Part shown: piece after piece, positions 1 to 5,006 of the stretch
Numbering within the stretch: position 1 is the stretch's first letter
Layout: each line of letters starts with the position of its first letter
NCBI GenBank assembly: GCA_035763085.1
Contig: DASUBV010000236.1
Coordinates: 1 to 5,133, forward strand
Source: DASUBV01 sp035763085
GTDB lineage: Bacteria > Actinomycetota > Actinomycetes > Streptosporangiales > Streptosporangiaceae
Direction: 5' to 3'
DNA length: 5,133 bases
Made by a program: the position numbers and the translations under genes
The notes under the pieces: generated by a model
Told to the model about the DNA's origin: nothing
The model's database searches: none
The model's input: only the letters and a program-made list of their open reading frames with translations

Positions 1-1
1 C

Positions 2-181
2 GACCTGCCGATGTCCACCACGCAGCTGGCCACCGCGCTGACACTGTCCGCGCCGACCCTCAGCGCGCACCTGCATGCGCTGCTGCGGGCCGGCATTGTC
101 AGCTCGCGCCGGGACGGCCGGGCCGTGCTGTATGCCCGGACACCGCTGGGCGACGACCTGCTGGTCGGCCCGGCGCAGTAG
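2..181 (+). CDS. ArsR-family winged-helix transcriptional regulator, C-terminal part (5' end outside window)
   Basis: The frame is open from the left edge and stops at TAG 179-181, leaving 59 residues. The visible part is a winged helix-turn-helix. A helix with TTQLATAL is followed by a recognition-helix stretch (LSAPTLSAHLHALLRAGIV), then the wing (SSRRDGRAVLYARTPLGDDLL). This order, with 'S-HL-LL-AG' followed by an RDGR hairpin and 'LY-RTPLGD-LL', is typical of actinobacterial ArsR-like regulators, in which the DNA-binding domain often sits at the C-terminus behind a DUF5937-type region. Only the DNA-binding part is seen here, so the effector domain and ligand are unknown. The gene converges on the antitoxin gene, with 62 bp between the two stops and no strong hairpin there. 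The family assignment is firm; the subfamily and target are not. Confidence 0.8.
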   Translation, partial: DLPMSTTQLATALTLSAPTLSAHLHALLRAGIVSSRRDGRAVLYARTPLGDDLLVGPAQ

Positions 182-243
182 CTGCTGCCGGGCCGTTTCC
201 GCTGCGCAACCCTGATCACCATCCTGTAAGACGACGGTCAGGC

Positions 244-504
244 TCACTCGATGGTCTCTGCGTCGATCCGGTCCAGCGCAGCATCTAGCTCATCGAGCTG
301 GACGCCGCTGCGGCCTGCCGCCTTGTCGGCGTAATGCGCGGCTAGCGCCGCGCGGTCCTCGAGGTCGGCGAGGTCATCGATATTGATGAGGGCGACAACG
401 GGCTTGCCGTGCACGCTGATGGTGACCGGGCGGTGAGTGTGCCGGGCCTGGGCGACGAGTTCGCCCAGATGGGTCCGGGCGGCGGTCAGAGGATAGGTAG
501 CCAC
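244..504 (-). CDS. Phd/YefM-family type II antitoxin, apparently without a toxin partner
   Basis: This 86-residue protein has the Phd/YefM N-terminal DNA-binding fold signature: a start like MATYPLTAARTHLGELV, then a basic stretch (ARHTHRP), then VTISVHGKPVVALINIDDLADLED (about residues 26-50). The acidic helical tail from about residue 51 (ALAAHYADKAAG, then DELDAALDRIDAE) would be the toxin-neutralising part. Antitoxins of this family bind their own promoter and inhibit a RelE-, Doc- or PIN-type toxin. The start is GTG at 504-502; a TGA lies in frame two codons upstream, so no earlier start is possible. There is no Shine-Dalgarno, and a -10-like TAACTT ends 6 nt before GTG, which suggests leaderless translation. 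No toxin ORF follows: the 62 bp downstream are non-coding and then lie antisense to the ArsR-like gene. The gene upstream on the same strand is the amidohydrolase. The antitoxin family is well supported; the partner is unknown. Confidence 0.85.
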   Translation of the reverse strand: MATYPLTAARTHLGELVAQARHTHRPVTISVHGKPVVALINIDDLADLEDRAALAAHYADKAAGRSGVQLDELDAALDRIDAETIE

Positions 505-541
505 ACATCAAAGTTAACACTTTGACGTGTACCGCAGTCCA
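505..541 (-). promoter_or_regulatory. Candidate promoter of the antitoxin gene
   Basis: Read on the minus strand, TAACTT (516-511) fits a TAnnnT -10 hexamer and ends 6 nt before the GTG start, so transcription could begin at the start codon itself. A weak -35 match, TGGACT (541-536), lies 19 bp upstream. The promoter would separate antitoxin expression from the hydrolase gene that ends at 563. The -10 is plausible and the -35 is poor. Confidence 0.45.
508..525. promoter_or_regulatory. Probable autoregulatory operator of the antitoxin gene (7-4-7 perfect palindrome)
   Basis: The arms TCAAAGT (508-514) and ACTTTGA (519-525) are exact reverse complements separated by TAAC. This AT-rich palindrome stands out in very GC-rich surroundings, lies 3 bp from the antitoxin start codon and covers the presumed -10 box. 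Phd/YefM antitoxins are known to bind short palindromes in their own promoters, so autorepression is the simplest reading. Binding itself is inferred. Confidence 0.65.
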
Positions 542-562
542 GGGATCACGCCGGCGTCGCGC

Positions 563-1846
563 TCAGCCGCCGGCGGCAGTCGCCGGAGCTGCCGGGAGCC
601 CGGTAGTGGCCAGCTCGGTCAGCGTGCCGAGCAGGACGTTCGCCCCGTTCCCGATGTCGTCCCAGTCCGTGTGCTCGGCGGGGGAGTGGCTGCGGCCATC
701 CCGGCTGGGCACGAAGATCATCCCGGTCGGCGCGAGCTTCGCCATGTTCTGCGCGTCATGGCCGGCACCGGACGGGATGGCCACGGCGGACAGTCCCAGG
801 CCCCGGGCCCGCGCGTCGATCACCGACCGCACCCGCGGGTCCAGCCCGACCGGCGCCACGTGCGCCTCGGTCTCCCAGTGCAGGGTGACGTCGTGGTCCG
901 CGGCAGCCTGGCGGGCGGCCGCGACCAGCTGGTCGTCCAGCCGGGTCAGCCGGCCGGCGTCGGGATCGCGGTAGTCCAGCAGCATCCGCACCAGGCCGGG
1001 GACGACGTTCGCGCCGCCGGGGAAGGTAATCAGCTTCCCGCAGGTGGCCACGGCGGTGTCGCTGACCGACGCGGCGATGCCCGGCAGGGCGGAGATGAGC
1101 TGCGCTGCGGCCCGCAGCGGGTCCTGCCGCCGGGTCATGGGTGTCGTCCCGGCGTGGTCGGCCCGGCCACGGAACTCGGCGGCCGCGCCGCCGATGGCCA
1201 CGATCGAGGTCACCACGCCGATGTCGGTGCCGCTGGCCTCCAGGTTCGGGCCCTGCTCGATGTGCAGCTCCACGAAGGCGTACATCCGCGCCGGGTCGGC
1301 CCGGACGCCGGTGAGCGCGTCCGGGCTCCAGCCGATGGCGGTGATGGCATCGACCAGCCGGTCGCCGTCCCGCCCGGTCATGGCGTCGATCTCGTCGCGG
1401 CTGAAGCCGCGGGCCAGCGCGGTGGAGCCGAGCAGGTGGTTGTAGTTGCCCTCCTCGTCGGCGAAGACGACGGCCCGCACGGGCCGGGCCAGCTCCACCC
1501 GCTCCTCGGCCAGCCGTCGCACGCACTCCAGCGCGGCAATGGCGCCCACGGCACCGTCGAACGCGCCGCCGTCCGGCACGGTGTCGAGGTGCGAGCCGCT
1601 CCACACCGCGGCCGGTCCCTGGCCCGTCCCGGCGGTGCTCCCGGCCGCCTCGGCGAACATGTTGCCGATCCCGTCGGTCTGCAGGGTCAGCCCGGCCCCG
1701 GCGCACCGCGCCTGATACCACTCGCGGGCGGCCAGGTCCGCGGCGGAGAAGGAGGTGCGGGTGATGCCGCCGCCCGGCAGGCGGCCGATGGCGCTCAGCG
1801 ATTCCAGGTTGGCCCGCAGCCGGCTCATATTGACGGTCATGCCCAT
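563..1846 (-). CDS. M20-family Zn-dependent amidohydrolase (N-carbamoyl-amino-acid hydrolase / allantoate amidohydrolase type)
   Basis: This 427-residue protein has the normal length for the HyuC/AllC/beta-ureidopropionase branch of M20 metallohydrolases. These are cytosolic dimeric enzymes that hydrolyse N-carbamoyl amino acids, ureidopropionate or allantoate. The metal-site motifs are intact: GSHLDTVPDGGAFDGAVG gives H86 and bridging D97, DEEGN gives the catalytic E131 and ligand E132, VELHIEQGP gives H195, and RSHSPAEHT gives H387. The lid/dimerisation domain is marked by RADHAGTTPM (H231) and GGANVVPG, and a C-terminal PSGAGHDAQNMA element is present. There is no signal peptide. The ATG at 1846 is preceded by AAGGAG with 6 nt between GGAG and the start, so it is preferred over the Met codons at positions 3 and 7. 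The loop after DEEG reads NYNHLLGS rather than the RF-containing loop common in AllC/HyuC, so the exact substrate is open. The gene lies 59 bp behind the response regulator on the same strand and is probably co-transcribed with it. Confidence 0.9.
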   Translation of the reverse strand: MGMTVNMSRLRANLESLSAIGRLPGGGITRTSFSAADLAAREWYQARCAGAGLTLQTDGIGNMFAEAAGSTAGTGQGPAAVWSGSHLDTVPDGGAFDGAVGAIAALECVRRLAEERVELARPVRAVVFADEEGNYNHLLGSTALARGFSRDEIDAMTGRDGDRLVDAITAIGWSPDALTGVRADPARMYAFVELHIEQGPNLEASGTDIGVVTSIVAIGGAAAEFRGRADHAGTTPMTRRQDPLRAAAQLISALPGIAASVSDTAVATCGKLITFPGGANVVPGLVRMLLDYRDPDAGRLTRLDDQLVAAARQAAADHDVTLHWETEAHVAPVGLDPRVRSVIDARARGLGLSAVAIPSGAGHDAQNMAKLAPTGMIFVPSRDGRSHSPAEHTDWDDIGNGANVLLGTLTELATTGLPAAPATAAGG

Positions 1847-1850
1847 AGGT

Positions 1851-1885
1851 GACTCCTTTCGGGCCGGGGCGAGCCGTCCGGCCCG
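1851..1885 (-). promoter_or_regulatory. Intercistronic hairpin next to the hydrolase Shine-Dalgarno
   Basis: The arms at 1860-1867 (CGGGCCGG) and 1878-1885 (CCGGCCCG) are perfect 8-bp complements with a 10-nt loop, lying between the response regulator stop and the hydrolase start. In the minus-strand transcript the hairpin is followed immediately by GAAAGGAGT (1859-1851), which contains the ribosome binding site. It could partly uncouple hydrolase expression from the upstream genes through attenuation or RNA processing. No U-tract follows, so a classical terminator is unlikely. In DNA this GC-rich, chance formation is possible. Confidence 0.4.
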
Positions 1886-1905
1886 TGACTGTGGCCGGCG
1901 GCGCG

Positions 1906-2577
1906 TCAGCCGATGCGGTGGCGGTGCGCGTAGCCGATGGCCGCGGCCCGGTCCCTGGATCCAGTCTTGGCGAAAATCCGGCTGATGTGGGTCTTGATCG
2001 TGTGGTTGGACAGGAACAGCCGGGCCGCGATCTCCGGGTTGGTGAGACCCTGCGCGATCAGGGCGAGGATCTCCGCCTCGCGCTGGGTCAGGCCGTCCGG
2101 CGGCGGCCCGGCGGCCGCCCCGGCAGCAGGGGGCGTCGCCGCGGCCAGCAGCGCCTTCTGCACCTGGGGCCCGAGGACGGCCAGGCCGCCCGCCGCCGCG
2201 TGCAGCGCGCGGGCGATGTCGGTGCGGTCGGCATCCTTGGTCAGGTAGCTGCGCGCGCCGGCCTGAAGGGCATGCAGAACGGAACTGTCGTCGGCGTAGG
2301 TGGTCAGGATCACGATCGCGACGCCGGGGTGCTCGGCAGCCAGCCGCCGGGTGACCCCGATGCCGTCCAGCACCGGCATGTGCAGGTCGAGCAGGATCGC
2401 ATCCGGCTGATGCTCGGCCACCAGCTGTACGGCCTGATCGCCGTCGGCGGCCGCGCCGACCACCTCGATGTCGGGCAGGCCGTCCAGCAGCAGCACCAGG
2501 CCCTCGCGCACGCTGGCCTGGTCATCGGCGATGACGATCCGCAGCGGCGAGTCAGCCGGCCGGGCGGGGGAGCTCAT
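1906..2577 (-). CDS. NarL/LuxR-family two-component response regulator
   Basis: This 223-residue protein has the usual NarL-family length. An N-terminal receiver domain (about residues 12-130) shows the acidic pair D18-D19, the phospho-acceptor D64 in LLDLHMPVLDG, T92 in ILTTYAD and K114 in YLTKDAD, so all phosphotransfer residues are present. An Ala/Pro-rich linker (about 135-160) leads to a LuxR-type HTH at about 161-223 (LTQREAEILALIAQGLTNPEIA, then a recognition helix with NHTIKTHISRIFAK). It should be phosphorylated by the kinase encoded just upstream and then bind DNA as a dimer. The ATG at 2577 lies 12 bp after the kinase TGA. There is no clear Shine-Dalgarno, so translational coupling to the kinase is likely. 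The DNA targets are unknown; the palindromes at 3940-4012 are the nearest candidates. Confidence 0.95.
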   Translation of the reverse strand: MSSPARPADSPLRIVIADDQASVREGLVLLLDGLPDIEVVGAAADGDQAVQLVAEHQPDAILLDLHMPVLDGIGVTRRLAAEHPGVAIVILTTYADDSSVLHALQAGARSYLTKDADRTDIARALHAAAGGLAVLGPQVQKALLAAATPPAAGAAAGPPPDGLTQREAEILALIAQGLTNPEIAARLFLSNHTIKTHISRIFAKTGSRDRAAAIGYAHRHRIG

Positions 2578-2589
2578 GTCGCTATGTTC

Positions 2590-3831
2590 TCAGGCCGTCG
2601 GAGCGGCGTTCTGCGGCCGGGGGAGCGGCAGCTGCGCGGTGACGACCCACTGACCGTCCGCGCGGCCCGCCTCCAGGGTGCCGCTGAGGATCCGCAGCCG
2701 CTCCCGCATACCGGTCAGGCCGTAGCCGGCATTGGCCGTCCGCACCGCGGGCGAGCCGTCAGCCCCGGCAGCGGGGGCGGCGGCCAGGTCGTTGCGCACC
2801 GCGAGCCGGACGTCGGCGCCGGCGTAGTCGAGGCGGATCGTCACCGGCTGGCCCGTCGCGTGCTTGGCCGCGTTGACCAGCGCTTCCTGGGCGACGCGTA
2901 GCAGGCCGACGATGGCCTCGGGCGGTACCGGCCGCGGTTCGCCGCCGGCGCTGAAGCTGGCCTCGACGTGGTAGCGCCGGGCGTAGGTGCCGGTCACCTT
3001 GGCCAGTTCCTCTTCCAGCGGGAGGGTGTCCGAGCGCAGGGCGTGCACGGCCCGGCGGGTCTCGGCCAGCCCTTCGGCGGCCATCCGCTGCGCCGCCGTC
3101 AGCAGCTCACTGGCCTGGCCGATGTCGCCCCGGTCGGCCAGCACCGAGCGAGCGGCCTGAATCTGGATGCCGAGCGCGCCCAGGGAGTGCGCCAGCACAT
3201 CGTGGATCTCGCGGGCGATGCGGGCCCGCTCGTCGAGCAGGTCGGCCCGGCGCTGCTCGGTTTCCAGCTGCTCACGCTGGGCCAGCAGGGCTGCCGCCTG
3301 CTCGGCCTGGATCCGGTAGGCGCCCCGGTTGCGCCCGACCACCGCGCCGGAGACGATCACCAGCGGGAGCCCGACCAGCGCGCTGATGCTGACGTCGAAG
3401 GCCAGGCCACTGACCTCGGTAGCCAGGATCCCGGTCGCGGTCACGGCCAGGACTGCGGGCACGCTCGTCTCGCTGCCGGCGGCCATCGCGGCCACGAAGG
3501 CGAACACCACGAGCGGGATGCCGCCGATCGTGGAGACGGCCGAGGCGCAGCCCGCCCCGGCGGCGATCACGCTGAGCGCCACCGGGAGCAGCCGGGGGCG
3601 GCGCGGTGCCGCGGCGGGCAGGGCGTCCAGCAGGACCCAGGCCGCCAGCCCCAGCCCGGCGGCCGCGTACCCGGCGGCCTGCACGACCAGCGCCGCTCCG
3701 CCGGGCGGAGGGTAGAAGACGAAGGCCAGCATGCCCACCCAGAAGAAACCGAAGCCGCGGGCCACCGGGTTGACCCAGCGCAGCGCGGATCCGGTCGCAC
3801 CTGGCCTGGCGAGCCGCCAGGATCGGGGCAT
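2590..3831 (-). CDS. Membrane sensor histidine kinase, HisKA_3/DesK-NarX type
   Basis: This 413-residue protein has about six hydrophobic segments in the N-terminal half (roughly residues 24-40, 46-70, 82-98, 104-118, 124-145 and 148-166). The loops are short, so there is no extracellular sensor domain. A coiled-coil-like stretch (about 172-205, rich in Q, E, R and A) leads to the dimerisation/phosphoacceptor motif EIHDVLAHSL with H210. The HATPase_c part follows, with an N-box VAQEALVNAAKHA (E316, N320) and a G-box GYGLTGMRERL (369-379). The middle D-box position reads LAVRND and lacks a clear DxG, a variation I associate with this actinobacterial subgroup. The ATG at 3831 has AGGAG 5 nt upstream. 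The kinase autophosphorylates on His and passes phosphate to the response regulator encoded 12 bp downstream. With no external domain, a membrane-derived or intramembrane signal is likely. It is the first gene of the minus-strand cluster. Confidence 0.93.
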   Translation of the reverse strand: MPRSWRLARPGATGSALRWVNPVARGFGFFWVGMLAFVFYPPPGGAALVVQAAGYAAAGLGLAAWVLLDALPAAAPRRPRLLPVALSVIAAGAGCASAVSTIGGIPLVVFAFVAAMAAGSETSVPAVLAVTATGILATEVSGLAFDVSISALVGLPLVIVSGAVVGRNRGAYRIQAEQAAALLAQREQLETEQRRADLLDERARIAREIHDVLAHSLGALGIQIQAARSVLADRGDIGQASELLTAAQRMAAEGLAETRRAVHALRSDTLPLEEELAKVTGTYARRYHVEASFSAGGEPRPVPPEAIVGLLRVAQEALVNAAKHATGQPVTIRLDYAGADVRLAVRNDLAAAPAAGADGSPAVRTANAGYGLTGMRERLRILSGTLEAGRADGQWVVTAQLPLPRPQNAAPTA

Positions 3832-3939
3832 CTGCTCTCCTCTCCGCAGCGCGGGGCGCCGGGCTCGCGGCGAGCGCCGCGCTCATGCCGGGCCGCGCTC
3901 GTGCCGGGCGCCGCGCGACTCCGGCAGCCCGACGCTACC

Positions 3940-3956
3940 GGCACCTCCCCGGTGCC
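3940..3956. repeat. Inverted repeat, 6-bp arms, 5-bp spacer
   Basis: GGCACC (3940-3945) and GGTGCC (3951-3956) are exact reverse complements around TCCCC. This is the first of three inverted repeats within 73 bp. On its own it is too short and GC-rich to carry weight. Confidence 0.35.
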
Positions 3957-3957
3957 C

Positions 3958-3979
3958 GCGTCAGCCTGCGGGCTGACGC
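3958..3979. repeat. Perfect 9-bp inverted repeat with 4-bp spacer
   Basis: GCGTCAGCC (3958-3966) and GGCTGACGC (3971-3979) are exact complements around TGCG. The repeat can form a stable tetraloop hairpin in RNA or serve as a dimeric protein site in DNA. No U-tract follows on either strand, and no gene ends here, so an operator or leader-RNA structure fits better than a terminator. Confidence 0.5.
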
Positions 3980-3992
3980 AGTGACTGATGTT

Positions 3993-4012
3993 CTGGTACC
4001 GCGTGGTACCAG
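3993..4012. promoter_or_regulatory. Candidate operator: 8-4-8 perfect palindrome with GGTACC in both half-sites
   Basis: CTGGTACC (3993-4000) and GGTACCAG (4005-4012) are exact reverse complements around GCGT. Each arm also contains the self-complementary GGTACC, so the site is a direct as well as an inverted repeat. It lies 161 bp from the kinase start and 114 bp from the divergent membrane protein start. A site of this length and symmetry suggests a dimeric DNA-binding protein, either the NarL-type regulator encoded nearby or an unlinked TetR-like repressor. The binding protein is inferred and not identified. Confidence 0.6.
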
Positions 4013-4126
4013 GTCAGGCCGGCCCGGGTCATGCCGCGGACCAGCCTGTGCTCCGATCCGCGATGAGGGCCCAGCGGGCGAAGGTGAGACACGTCAACGA
4101 CCACGACGAGTCCCCTGGAGAACGAG

Positions 4127-4687
4127 ATGGCTTCCGAGCTGACTGAGGCAATGATCGTGAACGGCGTGGTGCTGGCGACGGTGCTGGCCAGCGACCTCGG
4201 CCCGGCCCGTAAGGTCGGCCGGATGCGGCTGCTGCGCCCGGTGATCGCGGCGGTGGTGATCATCCCGATCTTCATCAGCGCCCCGGTCTGGCATGGCACC
4301 GGGCTGGCGGTGGAGATCGCCGGGATCGCCGCCGGGGTGCTGGGCGGGCTGGCTGCCGCGGCGCTGATGCGGGTGTACCGCAGCCCCCGGACCGGGGGGC
4401 CGGTGAGCGCGGCTGGCTGGCCGTACGCACTGTTCTGGGTGGTCATCATCGGCGCCCGCGCGGTCTTCTCCTACGGTGCCGCGCACTGGTTCACGGCTCC
4501 GCTGGTGACCTGGGCGATCGCGAACAAGGTGTCCGAGGCGGCGATCACCGACGGGCTGATCTTCATGGCCGTCGTGATGATCATCATCCGGACCGCCGGG
4601 CTGGCCGTCCGCGCCTCCCGCCTGCCCGGCGCGGCCCCGGCCGCGGTCGGTCAGGGCAGCACGGCGGCGCCGGGCCCGGGCGCCTGA
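4127..4687 (+). CDS. Small polytopic membrane protein of unknown function
   Basis: This 186-residue protein has about five hydrophobic segments (roughly residues 7-23, 36-53, 57-82, 98-115 and 140-161). A basic loop lies between the first two (ARKVGRMRLLR), and the C-terminus is a flexible Ala/Pro/Gly-rich tail from about 166. Features that look conserved are NG near the start, LLRP before the second segment, the charged MRVYRSP loop, the GARAVFSYG stretch and TDGLIFMA. It resembles small actinobacterial membrane proteins often annotated as hypothetical, with a loose likeness to DUF1453/CcdC-type proteins that I cannot confirm. The ATG is preceded by GGAG with 6 nt spacing. It is divergent from the sensor kinase cluster and shares its regulatory region, so it may be a target or an accessory of that system. 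No catalytic motif is visible. Confidence 0.85.
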   Translation: MASELTEAMIVNGVVLATVLASDLGPARKVGRMRLLRPVIAAVVIIPIFISAPVWHGTGLAVEIAGIAAGVLGGLAAAALMRVYRSPRTGGPVSAAGWPYALFWVVIIGARAVFSYGAAHWFTAPLVTWAIANKVSEAAITDGLIFMAVVMIIIRTAGLAVRASRLPGAAPAAVGQGSTAAPGPGA

Positions 4688-4702
4688 CCCGCCCGCCCGA
4701 TC

Positions 4703-4747
4703 CGGGGCGCCGCCGCCAGGACATCGCTCCTGGCCGGCGGCGCCCCG
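4703..4747 (+). terminator. Strong hairpin terminator after the membrane protein gene
   Basis: The stem pairs 4703-4715 with 4735-4747 (13 bp, all complementary) and 4716-4721 with 4728-4733 (6 bp). A single unpaired C sits at 4734 and the loop is 6 nt (4722-4727). It begins 16 bp after the stop codon. No T-tract follows on the plus strand, as in the tail-less terminators frequent in high-GC actinobacteria. Confidence 0.75.
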
Positions 4748-4775
4748 CTGTCATGCTGGGCACCTGCAGCCGCCC

Positions 4776-4791
4776 GCCCCGCGAACGGGGC
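4776..4791. repeat. Short GC hairpin with CGAA loop
   Basis: GCCCCG (4776-4781) pairs with CGGGGC (4786-4791) around CGAA. It lies 28 bp beyond the main terminator and could be a backup stop for transcription. Chance is a fair alternative at this GC content. Confidence 0.35.
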
Positions 4792-4822
4792 ATACCGCCC
4801 GGCCAGGTTCGCTGCCCGGTCA

Positions 4823-4850
4823 TGTCGGGATGACGGCCGTGCCATTCGTG
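4823..4850 (+). promoter_or_regulatory. Candidate ECF42-type promoter upstream of the short YCII-like ORF
   Basis: TGTCGG (4823-4828) is followed, after 18 bp, by CGTG (4847-4850). From memory, ECF42 sigma factors in Streptomyces recognise TGTCGA at -35 and CGAC/CGTC at -10 in front of DGPF (YCII) genes. The -35 here matches 5 of 6 and the -10 matches 3 of 4. Transcription from here would give a leader of about 40 nt before the GGAGG at 4889-4893. The match is suggestive only. Confidence 0.35.
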
Positions 4851-4900
4851 GGAAGAGTAAGAGGGTGCCGCCGGCGCCTGCAGAACACGGAGGTCAGCAG

Positions 4901-5005
4901 ATGAAGTACCTGATCCTGGGCATGATCACCGAGTCGGGCCAGCAGCTGCAGGGCTCGGACCTGGAGGCCTGGATGGCCGTCAGGATCGGGGGCCCGGATC
5001 GCTGA
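4901..5005 (+). pseudogene. Truncated YCII/DGPF-like ORF (N-terminal remnant)
   Basis: The ORF reads MKYLILGMITESGQQLQGSD and on to a TGA at 5003-5005, 34 residues in all. It starts with ATG behind a near-perfect GGAGG (4889-4893, spacing 7), so initiation signals are intact. MKYLIL is a common opening of YCII (DGPF-domain) proteins, which are normally about 110-130 residues, and ITESG recalls an internal YCII segment (ESGEL). The gene may therefore be both internally deleted and cut short. YCII genes are the usual neighbours of ECF42 sigma factors, and a sigma remnant lies directly opposite, which supports the call. The match is short, so an unrelated small ORF cannot be excluded. Confidence 0.45.
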
Positions 5006-5006
5006 C
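4979..5006. repeat. Imperfect inverted repeat at the junction of the two truncated genes
   Basis: GTCAG (4979-4983) pairs with CTGAC (5002-5006), and GATC (4984-4987) pairs with GATC (4997-5000). One or two further G:C pairs follow inside, with single unpaired bases at 5001 and 4996. The repeat spans the point where sigma-factor similarity ends on the minus strand and the plus-strand ORF stops. It could be a rearrangement footprint or act as a terminator for both directions. Confidence 0.45.

Larger units (their letters stand above)
3832..4126. promoter_or_regulatory. Divergent intergenic region between the kinase cluster and the membrane protein gene
   Basis: These 295 bp separate the starts of two divergently read genes, so both promoters should lie here. 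I found no convincing -35/-10 pair on either strand, which is common in GC-rich actinobacteria. The part nearest the kinase (3832-3935) is simply GC-rich. The middle (3940-4012) holds three successive perfect inverted repeats, listed separately. The last 110 bp lead to the GGAG ribosome binding site at 4117-4120 of the plus-strand gene. No supported ORF or RNA gene lies inside. Confidence 0.6.

Noticed and set aside
182..243. Possible bidirectional terminator between the ArsR-like gene and the antitoxin gene
   Set aside because: Only a six-pair stem including a G-U pair (CTGATC with GGTCAG) can be drawn, with a long loop; too weak to call.
1..243. Toxin gene expected downstream of the antitoxin on the minus strand
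   Set aside because: No open minus-strand frame with a start and toxin-like sequence exists here; the stretch is antisense to the ArsR-like gene.
527..1852. Long plus-strand open frame (441 codons) opposite the hydrolase
   Set aside because: It is antisense to a complete M20 enzyme with all its motifs. Its translation is rich in G, R, A, P, V and H with no domain, as expected for a GC-rich shadow frame.
1849..2901. Plus-strand open frame of 350 codons opposite the response regulator and kinase
   Set aside because: It spans two well-supported minus-strand genes and their gap, and its composition is shadow-like with no recognisable fold.
2968..3984. Plus-strand open frame of 338 codons opposite the kinase
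   Set aside because: It is antisense to the conserved kinase; the low-complexity G/Q/R/H-rich translation has no domain.
3981..4012. A -35/-10 promoter overlapping the GGTACC palindrome
   Set aside because: GTGACT and TACCAG can be paired only with a 20-bp spacer, and the minus-strand alternative is equally poor, so no specific promoter is claimed.
3885..4142. Plus-strand open frame of 85 codons in the divergent intergenic region
   Set aside because: Arg/Pro/Gly-rich with no Shine-Dalgarno or family resemblance; it overlaps the start of the real membrane protein gene.
3961..4449. Minus-strand open frame of 162 codons over the divergent region and membrane protein gene
   Set aside because: It has no ribosome binding site and runs opposite a plus-strand protein with a good start and hydrophobic segments; it looks like a shadow.
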